From assembly GCF_028858725.1 (NCBI RefSeq), contig NC_084776.1, positions 3,906,001 through 3,970,000 of the forward strand: a stretch of 64,000 nt of DNA. Reading direction: 5' to 3'. The notes under the pieces were generated by a model. The model worked only from the letters and a program-made list of their open reading frames with translations. It was not told the origin of the DNA and did not search any database. Position numbers and translations under genes: made by a program. This DNA is from Colius striatus (taxonomy: Eukaryota > Chordata > Aves > Coliiformes > Coliidae). This document shows, in pieces, positions 32,081 through 48,500 of this stretch (positions within the stretch are counted from its first letter, which is position 1; each line of letters begins with the position of its first letter).

Positions 32081-32680
32081 TCCCTTGATCCGTCCCTCGG
32101 GCCTTGGGGAGACGGTCGGGCGGCACAGAACGCGGGCTGAGCCGCTTCCCCTGCACACAGCCGGCTCCCAGAACGGCTCCGCCCCAGCTCCACCTTCCGG
32201 CAGCGGCACGCATGGAAATTTCCACTGCCGTCGCTGGGTTCGCCCGCGGGCGCCGCGCTGGCACGGGGAAGGGCCGCGTCGCGCCGTGCCCGGGCGTGAG
32301 CGCGGCCTCCTGCACGGAAAGCTCTCGCGTTCCCTCGGGCGCCACACAGCGCAGCGCTGCTCTGGGACCCGCGGGGCTCCTGCCCTGGAAACCGCCCTGT
32401 GTCCTGGGAAGAGCTTTAGCTCCCCGTGACGCTGACGCCTTCCCCTCGCACACCTTCACGCCACACGCTGCCCGGGCGCTCCGGGCCGCCGCGTCCCACA
32501 GCCCCGCGGCGGGCAGGCGGCGGCGCGGCCCCGCGTGAGGGGTGGCTCGGGCGGCGGAGCGGCACCCCGGGGGGAGGATGCGATGCGGCCCGCACGCAGG
32601 CGCGGACGCTGTGTCCTTGCGCGCTCCGCCGGGGTGCGGCGCATGCGCAGTGTCCGTGTCGCCCCTCGGCATGAGGGAAG

Positions 32681-37540
<4,860 letters not shown>

Positions 37541-37551
37541 TGTATTCATTG

Positions 37552-37557
37552 AATAAA
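37552..37557 (+). terminator. POLG2: Polyadenylation signal of POLG2, close to the stop codon
   Basis: AATAAA begins 12 nt after the TAA (37538-37540), giving a 3' UTR of only about 30-40 nt if used. GT- and T-rich sequence follows at 37590-37660. Confidence 0.65.
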
Positions 37558-37988
37558 AGCAATTTCTTAAACATCTGAGCCTGAACTGGCTTCTGTGTTG
37601 TCAGGCACTCACTGGTTCTTCTGCCAAGAGTTCTACTAAAACTTGGTGGTGTTGTCTATTTTCTGTCATATCTAGGCCATCTAGGACTTCCACATTACCT
37701 TGGAAAGAGGAGACAAACTTGTCCCTTGTTATCAGGGCTAAACATATTCTCTTTCATGTCTTTAGTTTTACTGTCTGACTGAAAACACTTCATCCTAACC
37801 TAAAAATTAATTCACCTCTCATCTGTGTATTGCTGGCACAATTATGGACAACACAGCTGGGAGGTTTTTTTAATACCCGACTAAAGCCTTTTGATTCTCT
37901 AATGTTTGCATGTTTCTATTCCAGGAGAACTGTCAAGTGTACAGGAACCTCAGTCTGAGTGAAAGCTTTAAATATTTGTTCCTTTCTG

Positions 37989-37994
37989 TTTATT
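37989..37994 (-). terminator. MILR1: Candidate MILR1 polyadenylation signal
   Basis: AATAAA on the minus strand about 720 nt beyond the MILR1 stop codon. It would end the gene near 37970, about 400 nt from the convergent POLG2 end. ATTAAA variants also occur at 38307-38312 and 37868-37873, so the choice is uncertain. Confidence 0.4.
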
Positions 37995-38710
37995 CATCAG
38001 GTGCAATAATGCCAGACTATATATTGTGCCCAGCAGCATCTTGCCTGACAGTGATTACATTGTTGTGTTTCATTGTGGTTTTTAAGGTGCTGTTCAGGCA
38101 GTGGGATTGCTGTTTGGGTCTTTGTTAATTATGGTCTGTCCTTCTGCCTTTCAAGTCCTTAAGAGATCCTGACTTGGGGATTTTTCTTGCCAGCAGAGAC
38201 CAAGTTATGCTGTCTACAAAGTAATGGGGCCAGGAAACCAATATCTAAACATTATCTTTCTGTGCAGACTTGGTGGTACCCATCACATCTGAAGACTGAA
38301 AGATAATTTAATCATGTATTTTTAAAGTAATCTCAAAAGACATCTTACCTTGCACTCAGTCTCTGATGAGAACCTTTGTATAGATGGTAGCAGATGCCCT
38401 CTTCTCTGCTAAAAGCCAGAACAACTTATTTCACAATTACTTCTTTGGTACAGATACACAACAGAAGAATTAATATTAGATCAGCAATTCGGTCACTAAT
38501 AACATCTGCATGGTTTCATAGTGAGGCTGTTCCATTTTGGGGTTATAGGATGGTGACAGGCTTTTGTTTGATTTACTCGATTATCTTTTTTCCCCTCAAG
38601 AAGTTTAAAAGTTACTTCAATTTCTCTGTAATAGGCAGTTCCAATATGTAACTGCTGCCACCTAAACCCTGCCTCTCCCCAGCAACATCTCCCCCAAACG
38701 TATTTGTGCT

Positions 38711-41700
38711 TCAGATGTTCCAGTTTTCACCTTTTTCATCTTCTCTTCTAATAACAGAAAAGTTGATGTATTCTTCTTCTGGTTTAACAGGCTCTGGATT
38801 AAAGATGATGAACAGCAGTTAATGACAAGAGACTGACCAGATTTTAATTAATTTTTTAAATAATCTTGAAGCAAAGCAGCAAGATTCCATATTGAATAAA
38901 AATCTGCCATCTTTCTGTAGCATTCATGGGCCTCACCAGAGCTGTTGTCACTGTCCCTGCAGGCCACGTGTGGAACACTGACCAGCACTGCCATGGGCAG
39001 CGGTGCAGAGCACTGAGCTAGTACAGCAGAGCAGTAGAATTCTGCCTATCTGCTATGTGAACAAGAAGGCAAGTTTTTATTTTTGGAGAGAATTATTTCC
39101 TTTTTGATATTTAGAAGCAGGAAACGTAATACCGTTGCTGTTGGTTTGCTTTGGGGGTTACTTCTAATTTCCATTTTCCTCTGTAATGGCTGTTTCAGTC
39201 CTCACTCTTGAGTTGTCAAATGCAATTCTTCATTTTGTTTCTGTTTACAGTAGATTTCTTTTCTAGAACTTGAGTTAACTAGCTGCAATTCTGGCTGCAT
39301 GGCTGACAGATCATGCCAACTGTAGAGTCCTGAGGGACTTCAAATAATGACCCTGCCAGGCAGAGTCAGTAGTATTAGCTCACTTAGTGATCGTAGGTGT
39401 CCCACTGCTTTTCCTCTACCTGACAAAATCTGCCTATAGTGGCCCCAAACAGTATAATGGCATTCTTCAACCAAACTCCCACAGCTAAGTGTCATGACTG
39501 CATAGGGGTAACATGAACTTACCAATCTCTGTGTATATAACCTCGTTTTCAGGCTCTTCTGCATTCATTATTGAAGTAAGGCCAGTTGAGGACCTAGTAG
39601 ACCTAATTTTTTCTGCAAATGGTAAAAGAAAAGCAAACATGTACCTGTATACATATGTACATTTTTCTTAGAGGGAAATAAACAGCTCCATGATGTTTTT
39701 GAGACAATGGAGATCTCAGCTAAAGTTATTTTCATTATAAAAATTACTCCTTAACCAAGGCCATTTTTAATCAAATTTACTTTCTTTACTAAGAACAATG
39801 AGTTTCAATTCTTTCCAACATTTATTTATTAAGTTAGATATTGCTTTGCTTTCCTCATCCCAGACCTGCATCTAAAACAGCTCAGAGGTTTTACCTTGTC
39901 AGTGTCTTGCTAAGTTGCCTACACTGGTAAAGAGGAGACTTTGCAACCTCCTAAAATGCCAAGATCATAACTCTCCTTGTAATATGATGTTCACACACTA
40001 AAAAGGATTGACAATGTAAATAAGCATCTCTGTAAAACAAAATACATTCAAGCAACTCACTTGCTTTATATGCAGGAAGTATGAGAAATGGAATTGCCAG
40101 AGCAAGTCCTATTATGACTAGTAGCAAGATCAGCCCAAGAGAAATGATCAAGGGTTGAGAATGGCTTCTGTCTTCTGCCAGAAAGAAAAAAAGAAAAGGT
40201 GTTTATTACAATGGAATGTTTTGTATTCCAAGTGTTTTCTGTGAATTAAAGTCAAGATCTTGCTTTTCTGTTTTTCAGCTGTTGGATTAACTGGTTGACA
40301 GCTTACTCAGGAGAGACCCAAGTGCCCGCTGCCACAGCAGAGGAAAGGGAGCTTGCTGGTACCACTCCCATAGAACCACAGAGAAAAATGAAACTAGACT
40401 CTCCCCAAGGTGGAGCAAGGTGGACCAGGGGTCTCTTGTAGAAGTGAATCTTTTACTATTGTGTTTTGTGGTCACTTCATCTTCTGTTGCTATCTGCATG
40501 GAGTTTTCTCTTTTTGCATTAATATAAAACTCAAAGTATTTTTTTTATTGTAAGAATTTCCTACTTGGAACATTACACTTGAGGAATCCAATTTCTGGGT
40601 AAAAAACTTGCACTGTCACAACACTGTGAACGTTGTGTGGTCCCTGTTTCTGGATGGTGGTGAGCTGTGTTGTGGGTACATACCTGCTAATGTAAAGTTG
40701 AAGCTGTTGCTGTATTTTGTGTTATTGCGAAAGCTATTTTCAGCTCTGCATTTATAGGTTCCAAAGTCACTAGATGAATTGATGAACAGAAAAATCACAG
40801 CTGCTTCCCTCTTCGGCATCTTGACAGGGGGAGAGATGTTTTGTCTTCCTTTGAAGAATATGTATGTGATAGGAAGAGAGCCATTCTCTGAGAGACAAGA
40901 CAGGGTCACATTCTGGCCTTTCTTGGCTTGAGAGGTGGGAGAGCTCAGCACTGGTTTGGAAATTGGCTCTGTAAAAAGGAAACTGAAAAGACTGCATCAC
41001 TGAGTGCGGGACAAGCTCCAAAGCAAGACTCGGAGTCAGGTGGCAACAGTGGCCAATGACATGGGCATCAAGGATGGAGGGCTCTGTGAACAGAACACTG
41101 CTGACTCCTGAGGAAGTAATAGCCATTTGCAGCAAAGTTCAGTTCCATGATTAAGGCAGGCACATACTGCAGTCCAGACCAGTACCTGCTGCAAACGAAA
41201 CCCTGACTCCTGCTACTGTAGAAACACTGCAAGAGACATGGCTGTGTGCCCCTAAAATAAAACATGCTGAGAAGCTGTACAGCAAGACATACCTATAAGG
41301 GTGAAGTTGAGGCTGTTGCTGTATTTTCCACGTCTGGTGATGTTATTCTCAGCTTTGCATTTGTATTCCCCCATGTCACTGGCAGAGTTGATAGTCAAGT
41401 TAAAGAAACCAGGGGTCAAATCTGACCTATGTAAAGTGGATACCTTCTGATTGCGTTTAAACAACGTGTATCTGACAGGTGGAGATCCAGAGTCAGAGTA
41501 GCAGGCAAGGCTCACATTCTGCTTCATCACTACATTCAGAGTCCCCTGGACAGGTATAAGCCTGGGATTGGACAGCATCTCTGGAAAGAAGAAACTTCAC
41601 TGTACCTGTCATCCAAGAAGCTTTCAGATTTTTCTCCCAGGATGATGAGAATCAAGCTATGCTTATTTCTGTTGAAACTGGGTTATATTTTTTCCACCTC

Positions 41701-42546
41701 TGGTAGCAGGTAACACAGATTTGTGTTTTTCAAAATCAGCATCCAGCTTCAAACAGGATGAAGAATGCTTGTCATTGTACAGAAGAGATCATGGATACAC
41801 AAAGCCAACAGATATATCCAGGTGAACCACCAAAAACACTTTGAATTGCACCAGAAATGAAAATACTAGAAGTAAAAATATGATGGGCTGATAATTGTAG
41901 GAGAAAGTAACCTCATATGCCAGTGCAGAGGCAGCATGTGAACTGGAAAGTAAACGCAGTAGATTGTTTGTGGCTGTGTGTAGCCTTGTGTACTAGATGG
42001 AACTTTTGAATCGTAGCAGTGGGAGCCTTGACAGACTATCAAATTATTTTGCTTTAATGAGATTATGCAAATGCATTTGTAATTCAAACTTGTAATGTCT
42101 TCTCATAGTAAACAGTAATAAACTAGTTGTAACTAAGAAATTGTAGAGGAGAAAAAAACCCGTTTTAGAACCTTAAAGCAATTTTGACTGCTCATACAAC
42201 TCTGCCAAACCAGCCAAGAGACAGTTATCTTTGTCCAGAAACTTGTAAACTGCCTCACTGCACAGATTGGGCAAAAGATTTAATTTTCCCTTAAGGTTTT
42301 GGACATTTTCTTATCCTCTCCCTATTTCTTTTAACAGTCAATTTCAGCACATACCACAAAACAAAAAAAGAGAACCTACCTTTGCCATTTGCAGTAGTTT
42401 TCTGAATCTGCTGAGACATGTGCACTAAGGGAAGAAAAGAAAGCTTTCAGACAAGGAACAATGGTTCTTATTTAGAAGGATTTGTAGTATGTAAGAGAGT
42501 ATGTCCTGGGCTTACGGTAAAACAGCACAACTGCCAGAAAGAACAT
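38711..42546 (-). CDS. MILR1: MILR1 (allergin-1), ITIM-bearing Ig-superfamily receptor
   Basis: Exons in gene order: 42516-42546, 42380-42424, 41293-41580, 40684-40968, 40061-40174, 39523-39612, 38711-38793. They total 936 nt, 311 residues plus stop, and all internal joins are phase 1. The signal segment is MFFLAVVLFYL. Ig domain 1 has its cysteine pair in LACYS and YKCKA; domain 2 in LSCLS and YKCRA; both have several N-glycosylation sites. The TM segment (IISLGLILLLVIIGLALAIPF) is followed by Lys/Arg, a stop-transfer signal. The tail has a canonical ITIM, VIYTEI, and ends with EEEYINFSVI, whose YIN fits the YxN pattern bound by Grb2-type SH2 domains. Mammalian MILR1 is an inhibitory receptor on mast cells and other myeloid cells. 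The assignment uses the two-Ig plus ITIM layout and its position between POLG2 and PECAM1. A further 45-nt exon (39420-39464) is possible. Confidence 0.8.
39420..39464 (-). CDS. MILR1: Possible extra cytoplasmic exon of MILR1
   Basis: On the minus strand, 45 nt between AAG and GTAGAG keep phase 1 at both ends and would insert 15 residues with two tyrosines (CHYTVWGHYRQILS) between the ITIM exon and the last exon. GHYRQI resembles an ITIM loosely. The acceptor has a poor pyrimidine tract, so it may be a cassette exon or not an exon at all. Confidence 0.25.
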
Positions 42547-45500
42547 TTTCTTGATAGTGAGCAAGACAGCTGCTGGAATTACTTTAATGCAATCTTTGAG
42601 GAGTGTCTCTAGTGGTTGAGGAAGTCCTAAATATGGAAACAGTGCTGATCTTCTGTGATGTTTGCGTAAAGACTTTTGTTATACTTAAGTCACTTCAGCC
42701 TATGACAGACGGAGCAGCGGTCAGAAGAAAAAGCTGTGGAGTGAGAAACAGCAGTTTGGGGTACAGCTAAATGTTATGTACAGTTGGAGAGCACTGTGTT
42801 GTAGAACCATGTTGCCATGCAGTATACAAGGCTGTACATTTCTAGCACTGTCCTTACAAAGGAATGAGATCACACATTAGCTAGAGATAATGCAAGTGGT
42901 GGTGTGGCTGAGACTAAGGGAGTATGTGATACTGGGGGTTCTTTTAGCAGCAATGCAATTTAAAAAGTGTTAAAAAACTCAGATCTATAGAAGTTTTAAG
43001 ATGCTAATAAATATCTATAGTTAGCCAGCTTGTTAGGGAAATGTTTTTGTGAAACTTCAAATATTAAGCTGTGAACAAGTGAGAGCTTGTACTAGAAGGT
43101 ACAAATCTCCTCATGATCTTGAGTCAAACACTGCAGAAACAAATTCCATGACTAATTTGATTATCTAATCACTAATGCAAAGTTACACAATTACAGTTAC
43201 AGCAAGTAGATGCTCTTTATTTGTCATCCTCTGGGAAAGTGAATGTAATGTATAGCTGTTACTTGGACAATGCCTTCTGAAGAATTCCAGGCCCTGTCGT
43301 GTGTGAACTACTTGTACACAGAATGCCTTTAAAGTGTTGTCATCCTTGCCTTGTTTCTTTGTGTCCAGTTTCTGAAGGTGACAAGGCCCTACAGAGTCTG
43401 TCCTCTTCTGCTTAACAAGAAATTGCCCCCAAAGCCTCATCTGTTGCAGCTTTGCAAAGTTTCCTTGCAGAATTTGGGGTGCAACTTCCTTCCTCCCTCC
43501 TTGTTTTGTTCTTTTTTGGGGGGTGGGGTTTTTTTTGTTTAGTTCTTTTAAGGCAGCCTCCACCCTGCCCTCACAGATACTGCTTATGTGGAAACACTGA
43601 CAACTAACCACAAGACTGGAATCTATTTTTTTTTGCAGCTGGCAGGAAGCGTGTGTAAAAACGCAGCTGTCAGGAGAAGAACTAAGAGTGTTTGTGCATT
43701 TTCCTCTTGTGGAAGCCTGTTCTTCATCAGAAAACCACACAAAAAGTCCTTAAGCCCCTCAAACACAGGTGACTGAGGAGGTGTCCAGAAAGCTGCGAAG
43801 GAGCCCAGTGTCCGCTCTCCTGTCAGCAGGAGCTGCCAGCTGGCTCGGGGGAGACGTTGGATGAGGGAGATGAGGGATGTTGGTTAAGGCAGAAGAGGAA
43901 AGCAGCTTCAGGGCTGAGGCAGGGAGGCAGCCTGTGCAGGGCCCAGCCTGGGGGCTGCCGGCTGTGAACGCAGCTGATGGCGGTCAGAGACGGGCACCAG
44001 CAGCCGCTGGGGCGATCTCTCGCTTCTCTGCCAAGCAACTGAGGTTGCTGGTGCTGACCTAGAACCACCCTTCTTCTAAGAAGGTCATTCATTTTGTGTG
44101 TGGGTCACAGAGAACAGTTATTGTGAGATGTGAATTTGCACCTTTTAAAAAAGAGAAGTTGAATTGTCACCAGGATCTCTCACATGAAGCAGCTTTAAAT
44201 AGTGTGTGTGCAGAGAGCTTGTTTGGTTCCCTCAGGATGCATGACTTGGGTAACTAGGGAAGACAAGTCCTGTTTCAAAGCACTGGTTTCTATTTGGGAA
44301 GTGAGGAGAGCTCTTTGAGAACTGTTTGTGCCTTTCTTGGCTGGTTTGGACTCTGCCAAGTGACCCTCCTCTCTCTTCCCTTGGGTGGAGAGTGTCATTG
44401 AATGCATCTGTGTCCTCAGTGTTTGGTTTTGTTTCCCCTGAAGTTATAGTTTAAGGTCTGAAATAGGAAGGAACGTGATTTCTTTTCACCCATCCTATCC
44501 TTCTCAGCTATACATGTAGAATTACAAGGAAGAGCTGTGTTTCATTTAACTGTCCAGTCCTTGTGCTTAGGAGCTTCAGCTCCTAGGTGTTTACAATTGC
44601 TTTGCAGAGCACTGATAGAGACACTTCCTATGTAACAAACTTTTGGAACAATTAGGATTTGGTAGCTGAGCCTTACTGATTAAATTTTATATAAAAGCCA
44701 GATTGCAACTGCTAGATCACCATTAGGGGAGTGATAACACCTACTGGTTTGAAAACAAGACTTCAGATGATATTCATAACATCAATGATCATTAGGCTGA
44801 CATAAAGAAGCTTCCAGAAAAGTTTACCTGACTACTCAGTACTATAGAGTACTGAGTGTACTGTGTGTACTCGTGGGAGATGTGTGTGCCAATGACATGT
44901 TGTTATTCTCAAGCACTACTCTTGAAATAACACTTTGAGTGTCTAATGGTTTATATGGATATAGTTGTGATAAGTATTCAACAGATCTGAAGGTGGATAG
45001 CACCTTTATGGCAGCATGTACAGGCTTCAGGACAGTGTTTTTCCCACATGTGCTAGAAGTGTTCCAAATGAGCTTCATTATATCCTGTAACATTACCCTG
45101 AGACAAAATCTTACTGTCTTATTTTGCCCTTCATCAAGGAGAACAGCATCCATATTGTTCATGACATCCACTTGGCCATATTGTCAATGTGAAACAGGGA
45201 GGAAAAGGAAAAATTAGCCTTTGGCATTACCTTTCTGTGAGGTTTTGAGTACTGACTTTCACTTTGAACACTAACTAGCTTGTTAGTCTCTTGAAGAGTA
45301 TCCTGGATGGTAGTAAATGAAGTTTACTTCTCTGTTGATTGTTTTTTCTGGCAGAGTTAACTATTGACTTTGGACTAATGTGATGCTGGATTGTTCAGCA
45401 TGTTTATGTAGATTTTTGTATCATCACTAAGATGTTGTTCTCTTTCTTATTAGCCTTACAAATTTCCTGCCTGGAATTCATGTGTTTGTATGTGTAAGAA

Positions 45501-48500
45501 GACCTGAATAAATTTAACAAAGAGTAATGAACAGAAGTCATCCAGCCAGAACAATTCAGTTAAAAAGTCTGAAAGGAGTTGTGTGTTGCTTGGTACTGTG
45601 ACAGTATTTTGCTTCCAGCAAACAGGTGGAAGGGAATCAAAGCCAAACTGAGCTTTCATTCACAAGGTCAGTTCTTTAACTTGAGGATGCCAGCAGTGTG
45701 AGAGAGCACTTTGTAGTAAGGCTGTGAAGACTTCACACTGTATCTGCCAAATGTAGGCTTACAGGGAAATTTGCATGTTTCAACAGAATTAGAAAACTTA
45801 TTCCCTGTCCTAGTTTCTTATCCTGAGATCTCTTCCATTCTGGAAGAGCATCTGCTACAGGAGATGCCTGCAGAAGGTTTACTAGAAATCACCATGTACT
45901 GACAGTCATGTCTGGTGATAAATTAAACAGTGTTTTGTCTGGAAAAAGGATTTTTTTACTGATAGAGCTAGATCATCACGAATGCCATGTTTTTACACCC
46001 CTACTCAAAGTGGCTGTGGTGGCAAGTCTGCTGTTTATTTTAACTACTAGGTATGTGTTTGTGATAAGATTGTTTTCCTAGAGGACAAGAGTAGAAGTGA
46101 AAAGGATCTCTTCTACATGCATATTTAAGATATTTTAGAATTTCTTGCAGTGATCTGAGGTTCTGAATGAGAATTTTCATGGAGTGAATGGTTTTCAATG
46201 AACTGCAGATTGCACCATGTCGGCAAGTGAAAGGAACTTCTGGGTACCCAGTTTGACTGAGCTAGCAGCTCCCAAATCCACCAAAAGTGAAATACTTAAA
46301 AGTGCTTATGTCTTCCCTCTGACTTCTCTTCCCTTTCCCTCCCTCCAAAAAAATGAAACAGAAGAAAATTTGATGAGACACCAAAACTGGGATTACTAAT
46401 TCTTTTCCTTTGGGATAGATTCCAGCATCACTGCCTGGAAAGTGTTCCAGACAAGTGACTCAGGAATTGCTATAAGAATGCTATGGCTTGAAAAATATAA
46501 AGTAGTCTCTTAATCAGTCTTCTCTACAAAGTCCCAGGTGTGATTTGTTTGATTGTTTTTTACTCTGAACACTTGACATAGTGAATGAAAAAAACGTTTT
46601 TAAAATGTTTTAAAACAAGTCCTATCAGGACTATGTGTGTTTACCAGCCCTTTTCAAACTTCTGTTCCTGTACTCTGGGAAGTATCTGCATTCTAACCAG
46701 AAGTTACACTAGTAGCAGCAATGGCTGTGTGTGGACACCTGCTGCAGATCAGGAAGCAAGGAAATTCTTCCTCTTGGTTTGTGTAAAGTCTGCTGGACGA
46801 TTTCTGTTGGCTTGGATCAGCATGTTGAGTGACCACCAACTAAATTTTACTGATGAAACTGCTGTGGGATCCTACAATGGGGAACTATAGAGAAGGAAAA
46901 ATACTTCCAGAATTAATTCCCTCTACAGCCACAAGGTTCTGACCCTTTCTCTGTCCATGCTCCATGGTGAATATTATTGCAGAGCTGAGACTCTTTTTCT
47001 GCTGCATCCAGAAATGCTGGATGTTAAGCAAAACAAGTGCATGTTCTCACATGTTGCCACACAAGGACACTGTGATAGTGATGCAGTCTGTGATGTCTGC
47101 TTCTAAACTGAGGAGCTTGTTAGCCTGCTAGAAAACAGCCCTTAAAAACACCCTCAAGGTGTAGCATCAGTCACCTACTCGCACTGCTGGAACAGAGGAA
47201 GTTTGAGAAGTGGGATCACAAATCATGATCATAACTTAAACCAACACATACATTTCACACCTCTAAGAGAAAGAGTTTCTCTCTTTCTGAATTAATTTCT
47301 AAGGTATACAACAGTGTGTGAAATACATGGAACACAAGTCAAGACTTCACACTTCTAGTTTTCTTTTCAATATGACACCAGAGCAGTAAGGAAGCATAAA
47401 GACAAATAGTAATAATTAGTTCCCGTTGTATTTAAAAGACAAACGCCAATGTGAAAGCCTCAGTGACATTTTCTCATTATCCTCCTGGCTCTTTCAGTTA
47501 CTTTTCCAGATGTAATTTACGTTGCCATTTGGAGGACGTGTTGGACGTGAGTAATCATGGATGTAACCGCGCAAGAGAGAAGTGAGGGACCCACAGTGCC
47601 CATCTCCCAGCAGATGGTGCTATTGTGAAATGCAATTTATTCCAACACGCAAGGTTTCAGCGGTCTTGAATTTACACAAACTGAAGTGGAGAAATTCTAG
47701 ACTTCTGAAGAAAATCGATGATAATTACTTTCATGTTCTCCCTAAATATTCCGTTTTATCCAGGGATAAAATTAAGCTTTTATTCTTCAGACAGATGTTT
47801 TTAAAATGAAGACAAATGATGCAAATGTCCTGCATTCAGGAGAAGACAATATACCCTGAAAATATATGTAAGACATTAATCCCCATTTCATCAGGGGTTT
47901 GTCTAGACTTGTGAAAACAGCAACGTTTGTTATAATTCTACTATCTAGGAATATACTGGATCAGAAAGTGATGATTAAGCAAAATAGCAGCAGGGATTGA
48001 GTCAGAAATCAGAGCTGCATTTCTGTTGATGTGAGTGCTGGAAGGCTTGTGTTGGCTCTGTTGTAGATGGACACAGACCTCTGAATTTTGATAAATTTAA
48101 AAATGAAATGCAGAACATCTATATTTGTAGATGTGAACCAACAAATATAAGCCATATTTGTAGATCTAGTTCTCTAGAGAGCACTTAACTGGTTTTAAAA
48201 TGAGCAAACTTAAACAAGAAATGATGTGGAAGCTCCGTAACGAGGGACAAGATTTTATGACCCCAGACAAGAGAAATGTTTTGTTATTGAATCAGTGAGC
48301 TAGAACTTGAAAGTAACACATTTAGGGACTTCATCTGTTCTGAAGAAAGTGAAACTCTCATCAGGAGCTGGGCATTTGAGACCTGGAGACAAAGTTTACA
48401 GGCCCCAGAAGATTTGCTGGAATCGGCATGTGTGCTCTGTGAGGAAGGAAGATGTCAGTGCTAAAGGCTGTCTCTGAGTTGTGCTCTTTGCTGTCATGCC

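Noticed and set aside
31980-32672. 230-codon minus-strand frame upstream of POLG2
   Set aside because: CpG-island composition effect with no recognisable domain; it faces away from the gene and lacks splice support.
43183-43740. 185-codon minus-strand frame in the MILR1-PECAM1 spacer
   Set aside because: No domain, no signal and no splice partner fits; the sequence reads as arbitrary. Kept out for lack of support, although chance alone makes this length uncommon.
44842-45171. 109-codon minus-strand frame
   Set aside because: Composition is unremarkable and I recognise no family; the end overlaps the short palindrome.
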